From positions 682,001 through 746,000 of the forward strand of contig NZ_PVMZ01000001.1 in NCBI RefSeq assembly GCF_003001815.1: DNA of 64,000 nucleotides. The letters run 5' to 3'. This stretch comes from Actinoplanes italicus. Its GTDB lineage: Bacteria > Actinomycetota > Actinomycetes > Mycobacteriales > Micromonosporaceae. Position numbers and translations under genes: made by a program. Positions 43,477 to 53,829 of this stretch are shown in pieces. Each line of letters starts with the position of its first letter. Position 1 is the first letter of the stretch. The notes beneath the pieces are model-generated. The model ran no database searches, was not told where the DNA came from, and worked only from the letters and a program-made list of their open reading frames with translations.

Positions 43477-43875
43477 ATGACCAAGACGATCGCCGAGAAG
43501 CTGCTGATCAAGCCGAACACCACCGTGTGGCTGAACGAACCGGCGCGGCTCCCGCTGCTCACGCCGATGCCGGAGGGGGTAAGGGAGACCGGCACCCTGG
43601 CCACCGCGAGCACAGCCGTGGTGTTCGTCGAGGACTCGGCCGGCGTACGCGAGCAGCTCGAACAGCTTCGCGCCGACCTCGACAAGCCCGGGGCGTTCTG
43701 GATCGCCTACCCCAAGGGCAACAAGGCCGACATCAACCGTGATTCACTCTGGCCGATCGTCGCCGACTTCGACATGCGCCCATGCGGGCAGGTCGCGATC
43801 GACGAGCGCTGGTCGGGTCTGCGGTTCCGCACCAACCGGCCGGGCGAGGGCCGCTTCACCGGTGATGCGGAGTAA
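43477..43875 (+). CDS. DUF3052-like protein
   Basis: 132 aa from ATG 43477. The pattern AFWIAYPKGNKADINRDSLW followed by VAIDERWSGLRFR resembles the small actinobacterial DUF3052-type proteins (PKG ... DExWSxxRF). Cytosolic; no catalytic motif. Role unknown. No good ribosome site before the start. Confidence 0.6.
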   Translation: MTKTIAEKLLIKPNTTVWLNEPARLPLLTPMPEGVRETGTLATASTAVVFVEDSAGVREQLEQLRADLDKPGAFWIAYPKGNKADINRDSLWPIVADFDMRPCGQVAIDERWSGLRFRTNRPGEGRFTGDAE

Positions 43876-43938
43876 GCCGGCCCAGGCCGATATGAGCCGG
43901 CTCTCCCGATCTGAGTCCGGCCGGTTGGTACAGCTTCT

Positions 43939-44664
43939 TCACCGGCCAAGAACGGAGCCGCCATTGACGTTGATGATCTGGCCGGTCACGAATCCACCGC
44001 CCGGCCCGATCAGCCACCGGACTGCCTCCGCGATGTCGTCCGGAGTGCCGGCGCGCTTGAGCACACTGGCGTCGACGCGCTTCTGATGTCCTTCGGGGGT
44101 CATCCGGCCGTTGAAGAACTCGCTGTCAGTGACGTATCCGGGGGCGATGACGTTCGCCGTGATGCCCTCGGGCCCCAGTGACGTGGCCAGGTCGAGTCCG
44201 TATCCGTGCAGGGCCGCCTTGGCCGCGGAGTACGGCCCGCCGCCACCGCGCTGGGCCGCGATCGAGCTGGTCAGGATGATCTTGCCGCCGGGACGACGCA
44301 GATGCGGAAGGAGGGCTGTGGTCATGAGAACCGCGGAGAGGACGTTCGAGTCGAGATTGGCCCGCCAGCGGTCGGCCACCTGGACGAGGGTGGCGTCATC
44401 ACCACCGATGAACGCTCCCGCGTTGTTGACCAGAACGTCGAGTGGCCGTCCCGCAACGGCTTCCACCACGGCCGGCACCTGGGCCGGGTCGGTCGCATCG
44501 GCGGTCACCGCGGTGGCCTGCGGGCCGATCCACTTCACCGCGTCGGCAAGCACGTCGGCGCGACGACCCACGATGATCACGTCGAAGCCCTCGCCGGCGA
44601 GCATGCCGGCCGTCGCCTTGCCGATCCCGGTGCCACCACCGGTCACCACTGCGAGTCTTGTCAT
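43939..44664 (-). CDS. Short-chain dehydrogenase/reductase
   Basis: 241 aa classical SDR. Cofactor motif VVTGGGTGIGKATA, structural NNAG (LVNNAGAF), catalytic Ser in TSSIAAQ and Tyr-x3-Lys in PYSAAKAALHG, closing VTGQIINVNGG. NADPH or NADH preference and substrate not evident. ATG 44664 has TAGGGT 7 nt upstream, supporting this start. Confidence 0.87.
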   Translation of the reverse strand: MTRLAVVTGGGTGIGKATAGMLAGEGFDVIIVGRRADVLADAVKWIGPQATAVTADATDPAQVPAVVEAVAGRPLDVLVNNAGAFIGGDDATLVQVADRWRANLDSNVLSAVLMTTALLPHLRRPGGKIILTSSIAAQRGGGGPYSAAKAALHGYGLDLATSLGPEGITANVIAPGYVTDSEFFNGRMTPEGHQKRVDASVLKRAGTPDDIAEAVRWLIGPGGGFVTGQIINVNGGSVLGR

Positions 44665-44746
44665 GGTCTCGACCCTATCGATGGAAGCCACCCCGGTACG
44701 CCAAGTCGTCCCGGGTCGCGTGGACTACGGCCCTTCACATGACCAG

Positions 44747-46606
44747 TCACATGGCCAGTGAAAAGCGGCTGGAGCCGGACAGCCGCTGGCGTTTGCGGGA
44801 CGGTCCACTCCGGCGGCCTTCCTCGGTGGCGGCGGCGTCAACCGACCTGTCACCGGATCGCCCCTGGTCACGACCACGAGCCGGACCCGGCGGCCCGTCC
44901 GCCTGGTTGGAGTCGGCGCCCGCGGGGCTCTCGGGCGCGGTGCCTGACCGGCCGCCGCTCGACGAGTCGGCGTCGGTGGCTGGAGGGCGGTCATACCCGC
45001 CTCCGGTCGTACTGCCCAGGACTTGGGCTCGGCAGGGCAGGCCGTTCAGGGCGAAGGCGAGAGGAAGGGGGTTCCTGTCGCGGTAACCGCCGTGCAAGGT
45101 CACCGCGTGGGAGCGGCCACGACCGTTCACCACGACGTTGCGGCCCCGCTGGGCTACCGCTCTGGGGGTGGCGGCGAGGCGCTGCGTACCGGGGTAGGTG
45201 AATTCGACCTGCCAGTCCGAGGTCTCGGAGGTCTTCACGCTGAGCCGGGCCTCGAAGTCCGAGCCGGTGTCCCGACGGACCTGGTATCGGACGGTGCAGC
45301 GAGCCCGGTCGGGGGCTGCGGCTGCTGGGGCTCCGGCCCCGACACCGGCGTCGGCCACCGTGGTGCCGATCTGATCGGCGCCGGCGGTGCGGCGCTCGGT
45401 GTTCCAGTTCACGGCGGTCGCGGTGAGGAGCGTCAGGGTGGCTAGAGCTGCGATGGCGGGCATCCGGGTGCGGGCGCCCTGCAGGTGGTACGGGGAGAGC
45501 ACGTCACGTCGGCGGCGGCCGGCTACGAACAGGCCGCCGCCCAGTGGACGGACACCGCCCAGGCGCAGGGCGGATCCGAGGCGCAGGCCGGCTCGCAGGC
45601 GCACGGTCGTGAGGGCGTTCGCGGGGCGGCCCAGGCAGGCGCGCACCACCCGTCGTACGCCCTCGCTCCGCCCGCGGGCGGCCGGAATCGGAGCCACTGC
45701 CCGGGCCGCCGGCACTGCCGGGCGCTCGCCGAGCCGTAGCGGCGGGATGATCGGCCGCACGCCGACAGTCGCGGCAAGGGCCCGGGCCATCTCGGCGGCC
45801 GTGGGCCGGTCGGACGGCCGTTTCGCCAGGCATCGCAGGCACAGGTCGGCGATGGCGGCCGGCATTCCGGGGAGTTCCGGGATCGGGTCGGGGTCGGCGT
45901 ACAGATGGGCGCGCAGGGCTTCGGCGGTGTTCCCGGCGGGCCACGGCATCCGGCCGGTGAAGGCGCGGTAGAGGAGCAGGCCCAAGCCGTACACGTCGGT
46001 GGCCGGTGAGACGACGGCGCCGCCGAGGCGTTCCGGCGCCAGGTATGCGGGGGTGCCGAGCAGGCTGCCGTCGGCGGCGGCGTCTCGCTGGCCAACGACG
46101 GCGGAGATCCCGAAGTCGACGATCTTGGCGCCGGAGCCGGTGAGCATCACGTTCGCCGGGGTGACGTCGCGATGCACCAGACCGCGGGCGTGAGCCGTGG
46201 CCAGAGCGGAGGCGACCTCGGCGGCGATCGTGACGGCCTCCCGCCAGTCAAGCGAACCCTGTCTGCCGAGGCGCGCGCCTACCGACTCGCCGTCGTTCAG
46301 TTCCATCACGACGTACGGGACGGTCAGCCGCTCGGAGATCGGGGCCTCGCCGAAGTCGTGGATGCCGGTGATGTGCGGGTGGCAGAGGCGGGCGGCGGCC
46401 AGCGCCTCCTGGCGGAGCCGGTCCCGGAAGGTGCGGTCCTCGGCCAGCCGGGGCGAGAGAACCTTCACGGCGACGTCCCGGCCGAGGATCTCGTCGTAGC
46501 CGCGCCATACGACCGACATGCCGCCGGTGCCGAGCTTCTCGACCAGGCGGTACCGGCCGGCTAGACGGAGCGAGCCAGTCTGACCGTTTCGCTCCGTACG
46601 CCCCAT
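44747..46606 (-). CDS. Membrane Ser/Thr protein kinase with extracellular CBM2-like domain
   Basis: 619 aa. Kinase domain 18-285: glycine loop LGTGGMSVVW, Lys48 (VAVKVL), HRDVTPANV with catalytic Asp147, DFG 164-166, and APE-like APERLGG. A basic linker of about 95 residues leads to one membrane helix (383-400). The outer part has a Cys-bounded beta domain (C437-C525: CTVRYQV, DWQVEFTYPG, NGLPC) that resembles the bacterial cellulose-binding CBM2 fold. The tail after 530 is disordered. Possibly a wall-polysaccharide sensor. Confidence 0.88.
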   Translation of the reverse strand: MGRTERNGQTGSLRLAGRYRLVEKLGTGGMSVVWRGYDEILGRDVAVKVLSPRLAEDRTFRDRLRQEALAAARLCHPHITGIHDFGEAPISERLTVPYVVMELNDGESVGARLGRQGSLDWREAVTIAAEVASALATAHARGLVHRDVTPANVMLTGSGAKIVDFGISAVVGQRDAAADGSLLGTPAYLAPERLGGAVVSPATDVYGLGLLLYRAFTGRMPWPAGNTAEALRAHLYADPDPIPELPGMPAAIADLCLRCLAKRPSDRPTAAEMARALAATVGVRPIIPPLRLGERPAVPAARAVAPIPAARGRSEGVRRVVRACLGRPANALTTVRLRAGLRLGSALRLGGVRPLGGGLFVAGRRRRDVLSPYHLQGARTRMPAIAALATLTLLTATAVNWNTERRTAGADQIGTTVADAGVGAGAPAAAAPDRARCTVRYQVRRDTGSDFEARLSVKTSETSDWQVEFTYPGTQRLAATPRAVAQRGRNVVVNGRGRSHAVTLHGGYRDRNPLPLAFALNGLPCRAQVLGSTTGGGYDRPPATDADSSSGGRSGTAPESPAGADSNQADGPPGPARGRDQGRSGDRSVDAAATEEGRRSGPSRKRQRLSGSSRFSLAM

Positions 46607-46781
46607 GCGCCGATTCTCGCCCGACGGGCTCACCGCCGGTTGCCGCACTCCGAAACCCATCACAAACCGCTTCAGCGCTTCCGCCCGCCACCCCCAGTTC
46701 TTGTGAGGTCAGGGCTGCCCATCCGGCGCAAACTCACAAGATCGACTTAGAGAAGCGGCGACGACAGGCAACCGAGCTAGC

Positions 46782-46868
46782 GGCAGGCAGGCGCGCGAGC
46801 GGCAGGCAGGCGCGCGAGCGGCAGGCAGGCGCGCGAGCGGCAGGCAGGCGCGCGAGCGGCATGCAGGC
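46782..46868. repeat. 19-bp tandem array
   Basis: Units GGCAGGCAGGCGCGCGAGC start at 46782, 46801, 46820 and 46839, with a partial fifth at 46858. It lies 15 bp from the stop codon of the spermidine-synthase-like gene (minus strand) and upstream of the kinase gene. Confidence 0.92.
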
Positions 46869-46882
46869 GGTGTGGGTGGTGG

Positions 46883-48376
46883 TCAGCCGGCGAGGAGCTG
46901 GTCGACGGGGGCGTAGTCGTCGGTGAGTACGCGGGCGTCGTCGATGAAGGTGGCCAGCTCCGCGTCGGCGAGCAGGGTCGCCGGGGACTTGAGCGCCGCC
47001 AGCTTCGGCCGGACCGCGTCGAGGGGCAGCGGGGCCTGAGAGGCGAGGATGACGAAATTGGAGCCTCGATCGCCCGCGATGGCGTCGGGCGGGGCGATCA
47101 GCGCCACGTGGGGGAAGGCGGCGGCGACGGTTGCGAGCTCGGCACGGATGAAACGGTTCGGCGGATAGTCGATCACGTTCTGGGTGTAGACGCCGGTGGG
47201 GCGCAGGACCCGGGCGACGTCCTCGGCCATCTCACGGGTGGCCAGGTGCCAGGGCACCACCAGGTGGCCGAAGGCGTCGCCGACGATCAGGTCCGCGGAG
47301 TCCGCCGGGCGGGCGGCGAGCCGGACCCGGGCGTCGCCGACCTCGACCCGCAGGTCGGGGCCGGTCTCGAGGCCCAGGCTCCGACGGTCCAGGTCGACCA
47401 GGCCACCGTCCAGCTCCAGGACCAGCTGGTCGCTGCCGGGCCTGGTGGCGCGCAGATAGTTCGGGACGGTGAAGCCGCCGCCACCCACGTGCACGGCGTC
47501 GATCGGGCTCGCGGCAGGGGCCAGCACGTCGGCGACGGCGCCGATCCACTGGGCGTACTCGAACTCCAGGTAGGTGGGATCTTTCAGGTCGACGTACGAG
47601 TGTCGCGCCGAGTTCAGCACCAGGGTGCGGCCGCCCTCCCGCGCAGGGTCGGCCACGACACTGGCGCAGTGGTAGGCGGTTTCCACGTCACAGGGGGTGG
47701 GTGACGCCGCGCCGAGTCCGGCGCCGACCAGCCCGGCCACCGCCAGGGACGCCCGGACCCGGGACGTGCCGGGCAGTTCGCGGCGCAGCCACCAGCCGAG
47801 CGCGCCGCCCGCGAGCGCCAGCAGCACCGCCAGGCTCAGGATGATCACACTGCTCGGCATGGCCGCGACGAACACGAAACCGGTCACCAGGGTGGCGGTG
47901 ATCGCGCCGAGAGTGCCGATGCTGGACAGCCGGCCGACCACGGTGCCGGCCTGCCGCAGGTCGGCGAGCTGCAGTTTCACGACCATCGGCGGGATCGTGG
48001 ACAGCACCAGCGCGGGCAGGAAGATGGCGAGGGCTGCCAGCAGAAGCACGGCCGGAGCGGCGCCGCCACGCAGCAGTTCGCCACCCCAGCGGACCAGCGG
48101 CAGGGTCACTGCGGTGCCGATGGCACCGAGAATCAGTGCGGGCGCGAGGAGCGTGCGCGCGTCGAAACGGTCGGCGAGGCGGCCGCCGATCCACGCGCCG
48201 TAGGCGATGGCGGCCAGCGCGACGCCGATGACCGAGCTGCTGACCTGCAGGGTGACACCGACGTACGGACCGACAAGGCGGAGCGCGACGATCTCCAGGA
48301 CGAGGACCGCCCCGCTGGCTCCGAAGGCCAGGGCGGTGGCCAGGGCCGATGGCAGGGCGCGCGGCTTCGTCTCCAC
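46883..48376 (-). CDS. Membrane protein with spermidine-synthase-like C-terminal domain
   Basis: 497 aa from GTG 48376 (TAACAT 8 nt upstream). Residues 1 to about 225 form seven or more helices with transporter-like GAWIGGRLADRFDARTLL; the second half is a Rossmann domain of the spermidine synthase type (YVDLKDPTYLEFEYAQWIGA, VHVGGGGFTVPNYL). The acidic residue triad for decarboxylated-SAM/putrescine binding is not obvious, so polyamine synthesis is uncertain. Such fusions are common in actinobacteria and mostly uncharacterised. Confidence 0.78.
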   Translation of the reverse strand: METKPRALPSALATALAFGASGAVLVLEIVALRLVGPYVGVTLQVSSSVIGVALAAIAYGAWIGGRLADRFDARTLLAPALILGAIGTAVTLPLVRWGGELLRGGAAPAVLLLAALAIFLPALVLSTIPPMVVKLQLADLRQAGTVVGRLSSIGTLGAITATLVTGFVFVAAMPSSVIILSLAVLLALAGGALGWWLRRELPGTSRVRASLAVAGLVGAGLGAASPTPCDVETAYHCASVVADPAREGGRTLVLNSARHSYVDLKDPTYLEFEYAQWIGAVADVLAPAASPIDAVHVGGGGFTVPNYLRATRPGSDQLVLELDGGLVDLDRRSLGLETGPDLRVEVGDARVRLAARPADSADLIVGDAFGHLVVPWHLATREMAEDVARVLRPTGVYTQNVIDYPPNRFIRAELATVAAAFPHVALIAPPDAIAGDRGSNFVILASQAPLPLDAVRPKLAALKSPATLLADAELATFIDDARVLTDDYAPVDQLLAG

Positions 48377-48410
48377 GCCGGGGAATGTTACCGGCGGGGA
48401 GCTGCGAGGT

Positions 48411-48565
48411 AGCTGAGGCTCCAGAGCCGGGCCGGCACCAAAGCGGAACGGGAGGCAGCTGAGGCTCCAGAGACGAGCCGACAACACAGCGCACCGGAGG
48501 CAGCTGAGGCTCCAGAAACGGACCGGCACCACAGCGGAACCGGAGGCAACTTAGGCTCCGAGCCG
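48411..48565. repeat. 45-46-bp tandem array
   Basis: The word GCTGAGGCTCC (last copy ACTTAGGCTCC) recurs at 48412, 48458, 48503 and 48549 with similar flanks (CAGAG/CAGAAAC..., GGAGGCA). Located just upstream of the membrane protein gene start, in a 575-nt non-coding region. Confidence 0.85.
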
Positions 48566-48951
48566 AAAGGAGCTCTAGACACCTTTCGCAGTCGGGGTTC
48601 CCGGCCCGTCAGCCGCATCCGACTGAGCCGTGGTGGCGCCCGGTCGGCTGACGGCCTGGCGTCACCGTCGTGGGCTCCGGGCTCGCGGGGTCGGTTACCG
48701 CCGCGACCCGGTGCTGGACGATCAACTAGGGCCGTTTTCGGAGCCGGGCTCCGGGATATCGCTGCCTCCGGCCCGGTAAAGGGTTCGCCGCCCACGGCTG
48801 GGCGATCAAGCGGCCCGGGGAAGGGTTCGCCGGGCATGGCTGGGCGATCAACAGCCCGGGGAAGGGTTCACCGGCCACGGCTGGGCGATCAAGCGGCCCG
48901 GGACAGGACTGTCCCCACCAGCCCCAACCAGACCCTGACCGTAAAGGGTGT
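48566..48951. repeat. Non-coding region with a 41-42-bp tandem array
   Basis: Between 48781 and 48905 three units beginning GGGTTCGCCG/GGGTTCACCG (48781, 48823, 48864) carry the shared words GGCTGGGCGATCAA and GCGGCCCGGG. The units differ in sequence from the neighbouring 45-bp array. The array ends about 45 bp from the stop of the secreted coiled-coil gene. No gene seen in 48566-48780. Confidence 0.8.
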
Positions 48952-49959
48952 CTAGAGCATGGAGAGGTGCACGTGGTTGGTGTGCACCGCCGCCGGCCCA
49001 CCACTGGCGCTGTAGGCGCGCCAGCCGGTGCTCGGCTGCCAGATCTGGCGGTACCAGATCACGTACATCACGCCCAGTTCGTCCGCGTTCTTGACGTAGA
49101 AGGCGGCGAGCCGGTCGCCGTAGGTCTTGTCGCCGCCGGTCGCCGCGGAGTTCTCGAACCCGCCCGCCGCCGCCGAGTGGTCGCAGGCCCGGCCCTTCGG
49201 ATGCTCGCCGGAGGCACGCTGGCTGAAGCAGACCGTGTACCGCTTGAAGCCGGCCGCCTCCGCCTGCTGATAGGCGTGCAGCGTCCGCGGGGTGATGCAG
49301 CCGTCCGACGTCGGGTCCTTGACGGTGCACGACTCCTTCGGCCAGGAACCGTCGGAGTTGCGTGGCGCCGGTTTGGCCGCGGCCGAGTTCGGGTCGACGA
49401 AGCCGCCGGCCGCGCCGCCGCCGACCTCGGCGAGGGCCAGTTCGGCTTCCCGCTTCTTCTTCGCCATCACGTTGACCTGGCGTTGCTGCTCCTGGATCTC
49501 GGCTTCCAGGGCGGTCTTGGCCTTCTTGCTGGTTTCGATCTGCTCGCGGTAGTCGGCGAGCGTGCCGCTGTCCATCCTGGCCAGCGCGTCGAGGCTCTGC
49601 AGGCGCTCCATGAAGTTGTTCGGCGAAGCGCTGCTGAGCAGCAGGCTGACGGTGTTGACCCGGCCCATCTGGTAGACCCGGCCGGCCACCTCGTTGACCT
49701 GGGTGGTCAGTGCGGTGGCGTTCGTCTCGGACTGCTTGAGCGCGTCGGTGAGCTGTTTCTGCCGCTTCTTGGAGTTCGCCAGCTTGGTTTTCGCCGTGTC
49801 GTACCCCTTTGCGGCACTTTCCAACGCCGCGCGTAGCTTCTTGCTACCGCCCTCGGGATCGGCGGAGGCCGGGGACGCGGGCGCGACGAGCACCAGCGCG
49901 AAGGCTGCGGCGAGAAACGCGAGCAGGGCGGTGCACCGGCGCGGGAGACTGGCCGCCAC
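48952..49959 (-). CDS. Secreted coiled-coil protein with D-Ala-D-Ala carboxypeptidase-like C-terminal domain
   Basis: 335 aa from GTG 49959, which has GGAGG six nt upstream. Signal peptide (LLAFLAAAFALVLVAPASPASA), long coiled coil at about 35-185 (KKLRAALESAAKG to KKKREAELALAEV), then a Cys-containing domain (about 205-335) with GEHPKGRACDHS and HTNHVHLSML, which supply His/Asp/His zinc-ligand-like residues as in M15-type and ARB_07466-type domains. Resembles wall hydrolase activators of the PcsB/NlpD architecture. Likely acts in peptidoglycan remodelling. Confidence 0.8.
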   Translation of the reverse strand: MAASLPRRCTALLAFLAAAFALVLVAPASPASADPEGGSKKLRAALESAAKGYDTAKTKLANSKKRQKQLTDALKQSETNATALTTQVNEVAGRVYQMGRVNTVSLLLSSASPNNFMERLQSLDALARMDSGTLADYREQIETSKKAKTALEAEIQEQQRQVNVMAKKKREAELALAEVGGGAAGGFVDPNSAAAKPAPRNSDGSWPKESCTVKDPTSDGCITPRTLHAYQQAEAAGFKRYTVCFSQRASGEHPKGRACDHSAAAGGFENSAATGGDKTYGDRLAAFYVKNADELGVMYVIWYRQIWQPSTGWRAYSASGGPAAVHTNHVHLSML

Positions 49960-50023
49960 AGATAACCTCCAAGTCGTGAGCGCCGGTACTTTACCGTGTC
50001 CGAGCAGGCGAAAGGGAGATCGA

Positions 50024-50797
50024 TCAGGTGGCCGAGTATCCACCGTCGACGAAGAGTGTCTGTCCGGTGACCGCCTGACTAGCATTGCTCGCCAAAAAGA
50101 CGACACAGCCGGCGAAATCCGCCGGGATACCGTTGCGACCGATCATCGTACGTCCCGCATGGGCCGCCACTTTCGTGGGATCGGCGAAAACGGGCTCGGT
50201 GAGGGGCGTGTGCACGACTCCGGGGGCGATCGCGTTGCTGGTCACACCGTCGCGCGACCAGGCCTCGGCCTGTGAGCGCGTGAGCCCGACCAGTCCGGCC
50301 TTGGCCGCGCCGTACGCGCCACTGTTGCCGTAGGCACGGAACGCCTGCTGTGAGACGACGTTGACGATCCGGCCCCAGCCGCGCCGGGCCATCGCCGGGC
50401 CGAACGCCTGGCCGAGCAGGAACGGGGCAGTCAGATTGGCGGCGAGGGTCACGTCCCAGACCTCGTCGGTGAGCTCACCCAGTGGCGGGCGCAGGTTGAC
50501 GGCTGCCGAGTTGATCAGGATGTCCGGTTCGCCGTACCCATCAATGATCTTGCTGATGACCCCCTTGACGGCCTCGCGCCCGGCGAGATCCGCCGAGATC
50601 GCGTCCGCCTCCGCACCGTGTCCGCGCAGCTCGGCGACCACCTCGGCCATCGGCGCCTCACGCCGGGCCACCACCACGACCCGTGCTCCGGCACGCCCCA
50701 GTGCGAGCGCCATCGCGCGGCCGATGCCGGAGCTGCCGCCGGTCACCACCGCGAGCCGGCCACTCAACCCGAAGAGATCATCGAGGTACGACGCCAT
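50024..50797 (-). CDS. Short-chain dehydrogenase/reductase
   Basis: 257 aa. Motifs are VVTGGSSGIGRAMA, INSAAVN at the NNAG position, and catalytic AYGAAKAGLVG with Ser in VVSQQAF; C-terminal GQTLFVDGG. The pattern recalls gluconate 5-dehydrogenase and related sugar/polyol SDRs; substrate unknown. TAGGGT lies 6 nt before the ATG. Confidence 0.87.
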   Translation of the reverse strand: MASYLDDLFGLSGRLAVVTGGSSGIGRAMALALGRAGARVVVVARREAPMAEVVAELRGHGAEADAISADLAGREAVKGVISKIIDGYGEPDILINSAAVNLRPPLGELTDEVWDVTLAANLTAPFLLGQAFGPAMARRGWGRIVNVVSQQAFRAYGNSGAYGAAKAGLVGLTRSQAEAWSRDGVTSNAIAPGVVHTPLTEPVFADPTKVAAHAGRTMIGRNGIPADFAGCVVFLASNASQAVTGQTLFVDGGYSAT

Positions 50798-50842
50798 GCC
50801 CGCACCCTAGCGCCGGGGTGTGACAAACGATCACCCGGCGTC

Positions 50843-50961
50843 GGGCTGGAGGCAGGCACGGGCTGGAGGCAGGCACGGACTGAAGGCAGGCACGGACTGA
50901 AGGCAGGCACGGACTGAAGGCCGGCACGGACTGAAGGCAGGCACGGGCTGGAGGCCGGCTA
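50843..50961. repeat. 17-bp tandem array running into the IMPase stop codon
   Basis: Seven units of GGACTGAAGGCAGGCAC or variants (GGGCTGGAGGCAGGCAC) at 17-bp steps from 50843. The final degenerate copy contains the stop codon of the inositol-monophosphatase-family gene (minus strand, 50959-50961), so the array grew from that 3' end. Confidence 0.92.
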
Positions 50962-51789
50962 AAGGCCGGCGTCGGGCGCCCCGGACGGGAAGAGTGTGGA
51001 GTGAACGGTGTGCCAGATGTCCTCGTTCGCGGCGGCCAGCAGTCCCCGCTGGTGCCCGTGCGGCCGGTGCTCGGCACCGTCGAGGTGACGCACCACCCCA
51101 CCGGCCTCACGCACGATCAGGGCGCCCGGCACGTGGTCCCACGGCAGGATCCGCCAGAACATCGCGAACTGCTGCTCGTCGATCGCGACGGCCGGGTATT
51201 CGTATCCCGCGCAGTGCCGCCCGGCGGAGTAACCACCGAGCCGGCCGGCGTTCGCGTGCACCTGTTCGCGCATCTCGTCCGGGAAGTATTTGTGGGCGAT
51301 CACGCCGCGCAGACCGGCCGCGCCGGGATCGTCGGTGCGAGCCTTGACCCGCGAACCGTCCCGGTAGACGCCGGCGCCCAGCTCGGCGACCGTGAGTTGG
51401 TCGGCGACCACGTCGAGGACCCAGGACGCGGTCGTCTCACCGTCACGGACCAGGGCGACCATCACACAGAAGGGGGTACGCCCGGACGCGAAATTGTTCG
51501 TGCCGTCGACCGGGTCGACCACCCAGACCGAACCGCTGCCACCGAGCCGATCGCGCACGCTGGGGTCGGCCGCCACGGCCTCCTCGCCGACGACGACGGA
51601 ACCGGGCAGCAGCGCGGTCAGGCCGCGGGTCAGCGCGCGCTCGGACTCCTGGTCGGCGATGGTGACCAGGTCACCCGGCGACTTCTGGTGCACCTCGTCG
51701 GCGCTCAGGCGACGGAACCTCGGCAGCACGACGGCGTGTGCCACCTCACGGACCAGCTCGGCCACCTGATCAAGAACCCGATCAGGCAC
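50959..51789 (-). CDS. Inositol monophosphatase family protein
   Basis: 276 aa. Metal and substrate motifs are complete: [25 protein letters not shown] and the C-terminal [16 protein letters not shown]. Acts on inositol phosphate, histidinol phosphate or PAP-type substrates; which cannot be told here. GTG start lies 8 nt inside the end of the receiver gene, so it is coupled to the signalling operon. Its end lies in a 17-bp array. Confidence 0.88.
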   Translation of the reverse strand: MPDRVLDQVAELVREVAHAVVLPRFRRLSADEVHQKSPGDLVTIADQESERALTRGLTALLPGSVVVGEEAVAADPSVRDRLGGSGSVWVVDPVDGTNNFASGRTPFCVMVALVRDGETTASWVLDVVADQLTVAELGAGVYRDGSRVKARTDDPGAAGLRGVIAHKYFPDEMREQVHANAGRLGGYSAGRHCAGYEYPAVAIDEQQFAMFWRILPWDHVPGALIVREAGGVVRHLDGAEHRPHGHQRGLLAAANEDIWHTVHSTLFPSGAPDAGL

Positions 51790-52230
51790 GCGGCGGCAGC
51801 TTCACGACGCTGACGAAGAACTCGTCGATCTGCCGGATCACGGCGATGAACCGCTCGAAGTCGACCGGCTTGGTCACGTACGCGTTGGCGTGCAGCTGGT
51901 AGCTGCGCAGGATGTCCTCGTCAGCGGACGACGTGGTGAGCACCACGACCGGGATCCGGCCCAGGTCGGCGTCCTTCTTGATCTCGGCGAGCACCTCGCG
52001 GCCGTCACGTTTCGGCAGGTTGAGGTCGAGCAGGATCAGGTCGGGCCGGACCGCCTCCGAGTACTGCCCTTCACGCCGCAGGTAGGACAGCGCCTCGGCA
52101 CCGTCGGAGACGACGTTGAGCCGGTTGCGGACCTTGTGCTCCTCGAACGCCTCCTGGGTCATCAGCACGTCGCCGGGATCGTCCTCGACGAGCAACACCT
52201 CGATCGGGGTGCCGTTCTCCCGTTCCACGC

Positions 52231-52234
<4 letters not shown>
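51782..52234 (-). CDS. Stand-alone response regulator receiver (Rcp1-like)
   Basis: 150 aa, receiver domain only. Acidic pocket VEDDPGD, phospho-Asp in [14 protein letters not shown], Thr in [10 protein letters not shown] and Lys in AYVTKPVDF. The long loop with [14 protein letters not shown] is typical of receivers paired with phytochrome-type kinases. GTGA overlap with the kinase gene upstream and overlap with the phosphatase downstream. Confidence 0.92.
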
Positions 52235-53825
<1,591 letters not shown>

Positions 53826-53829
<4 letters not shown>

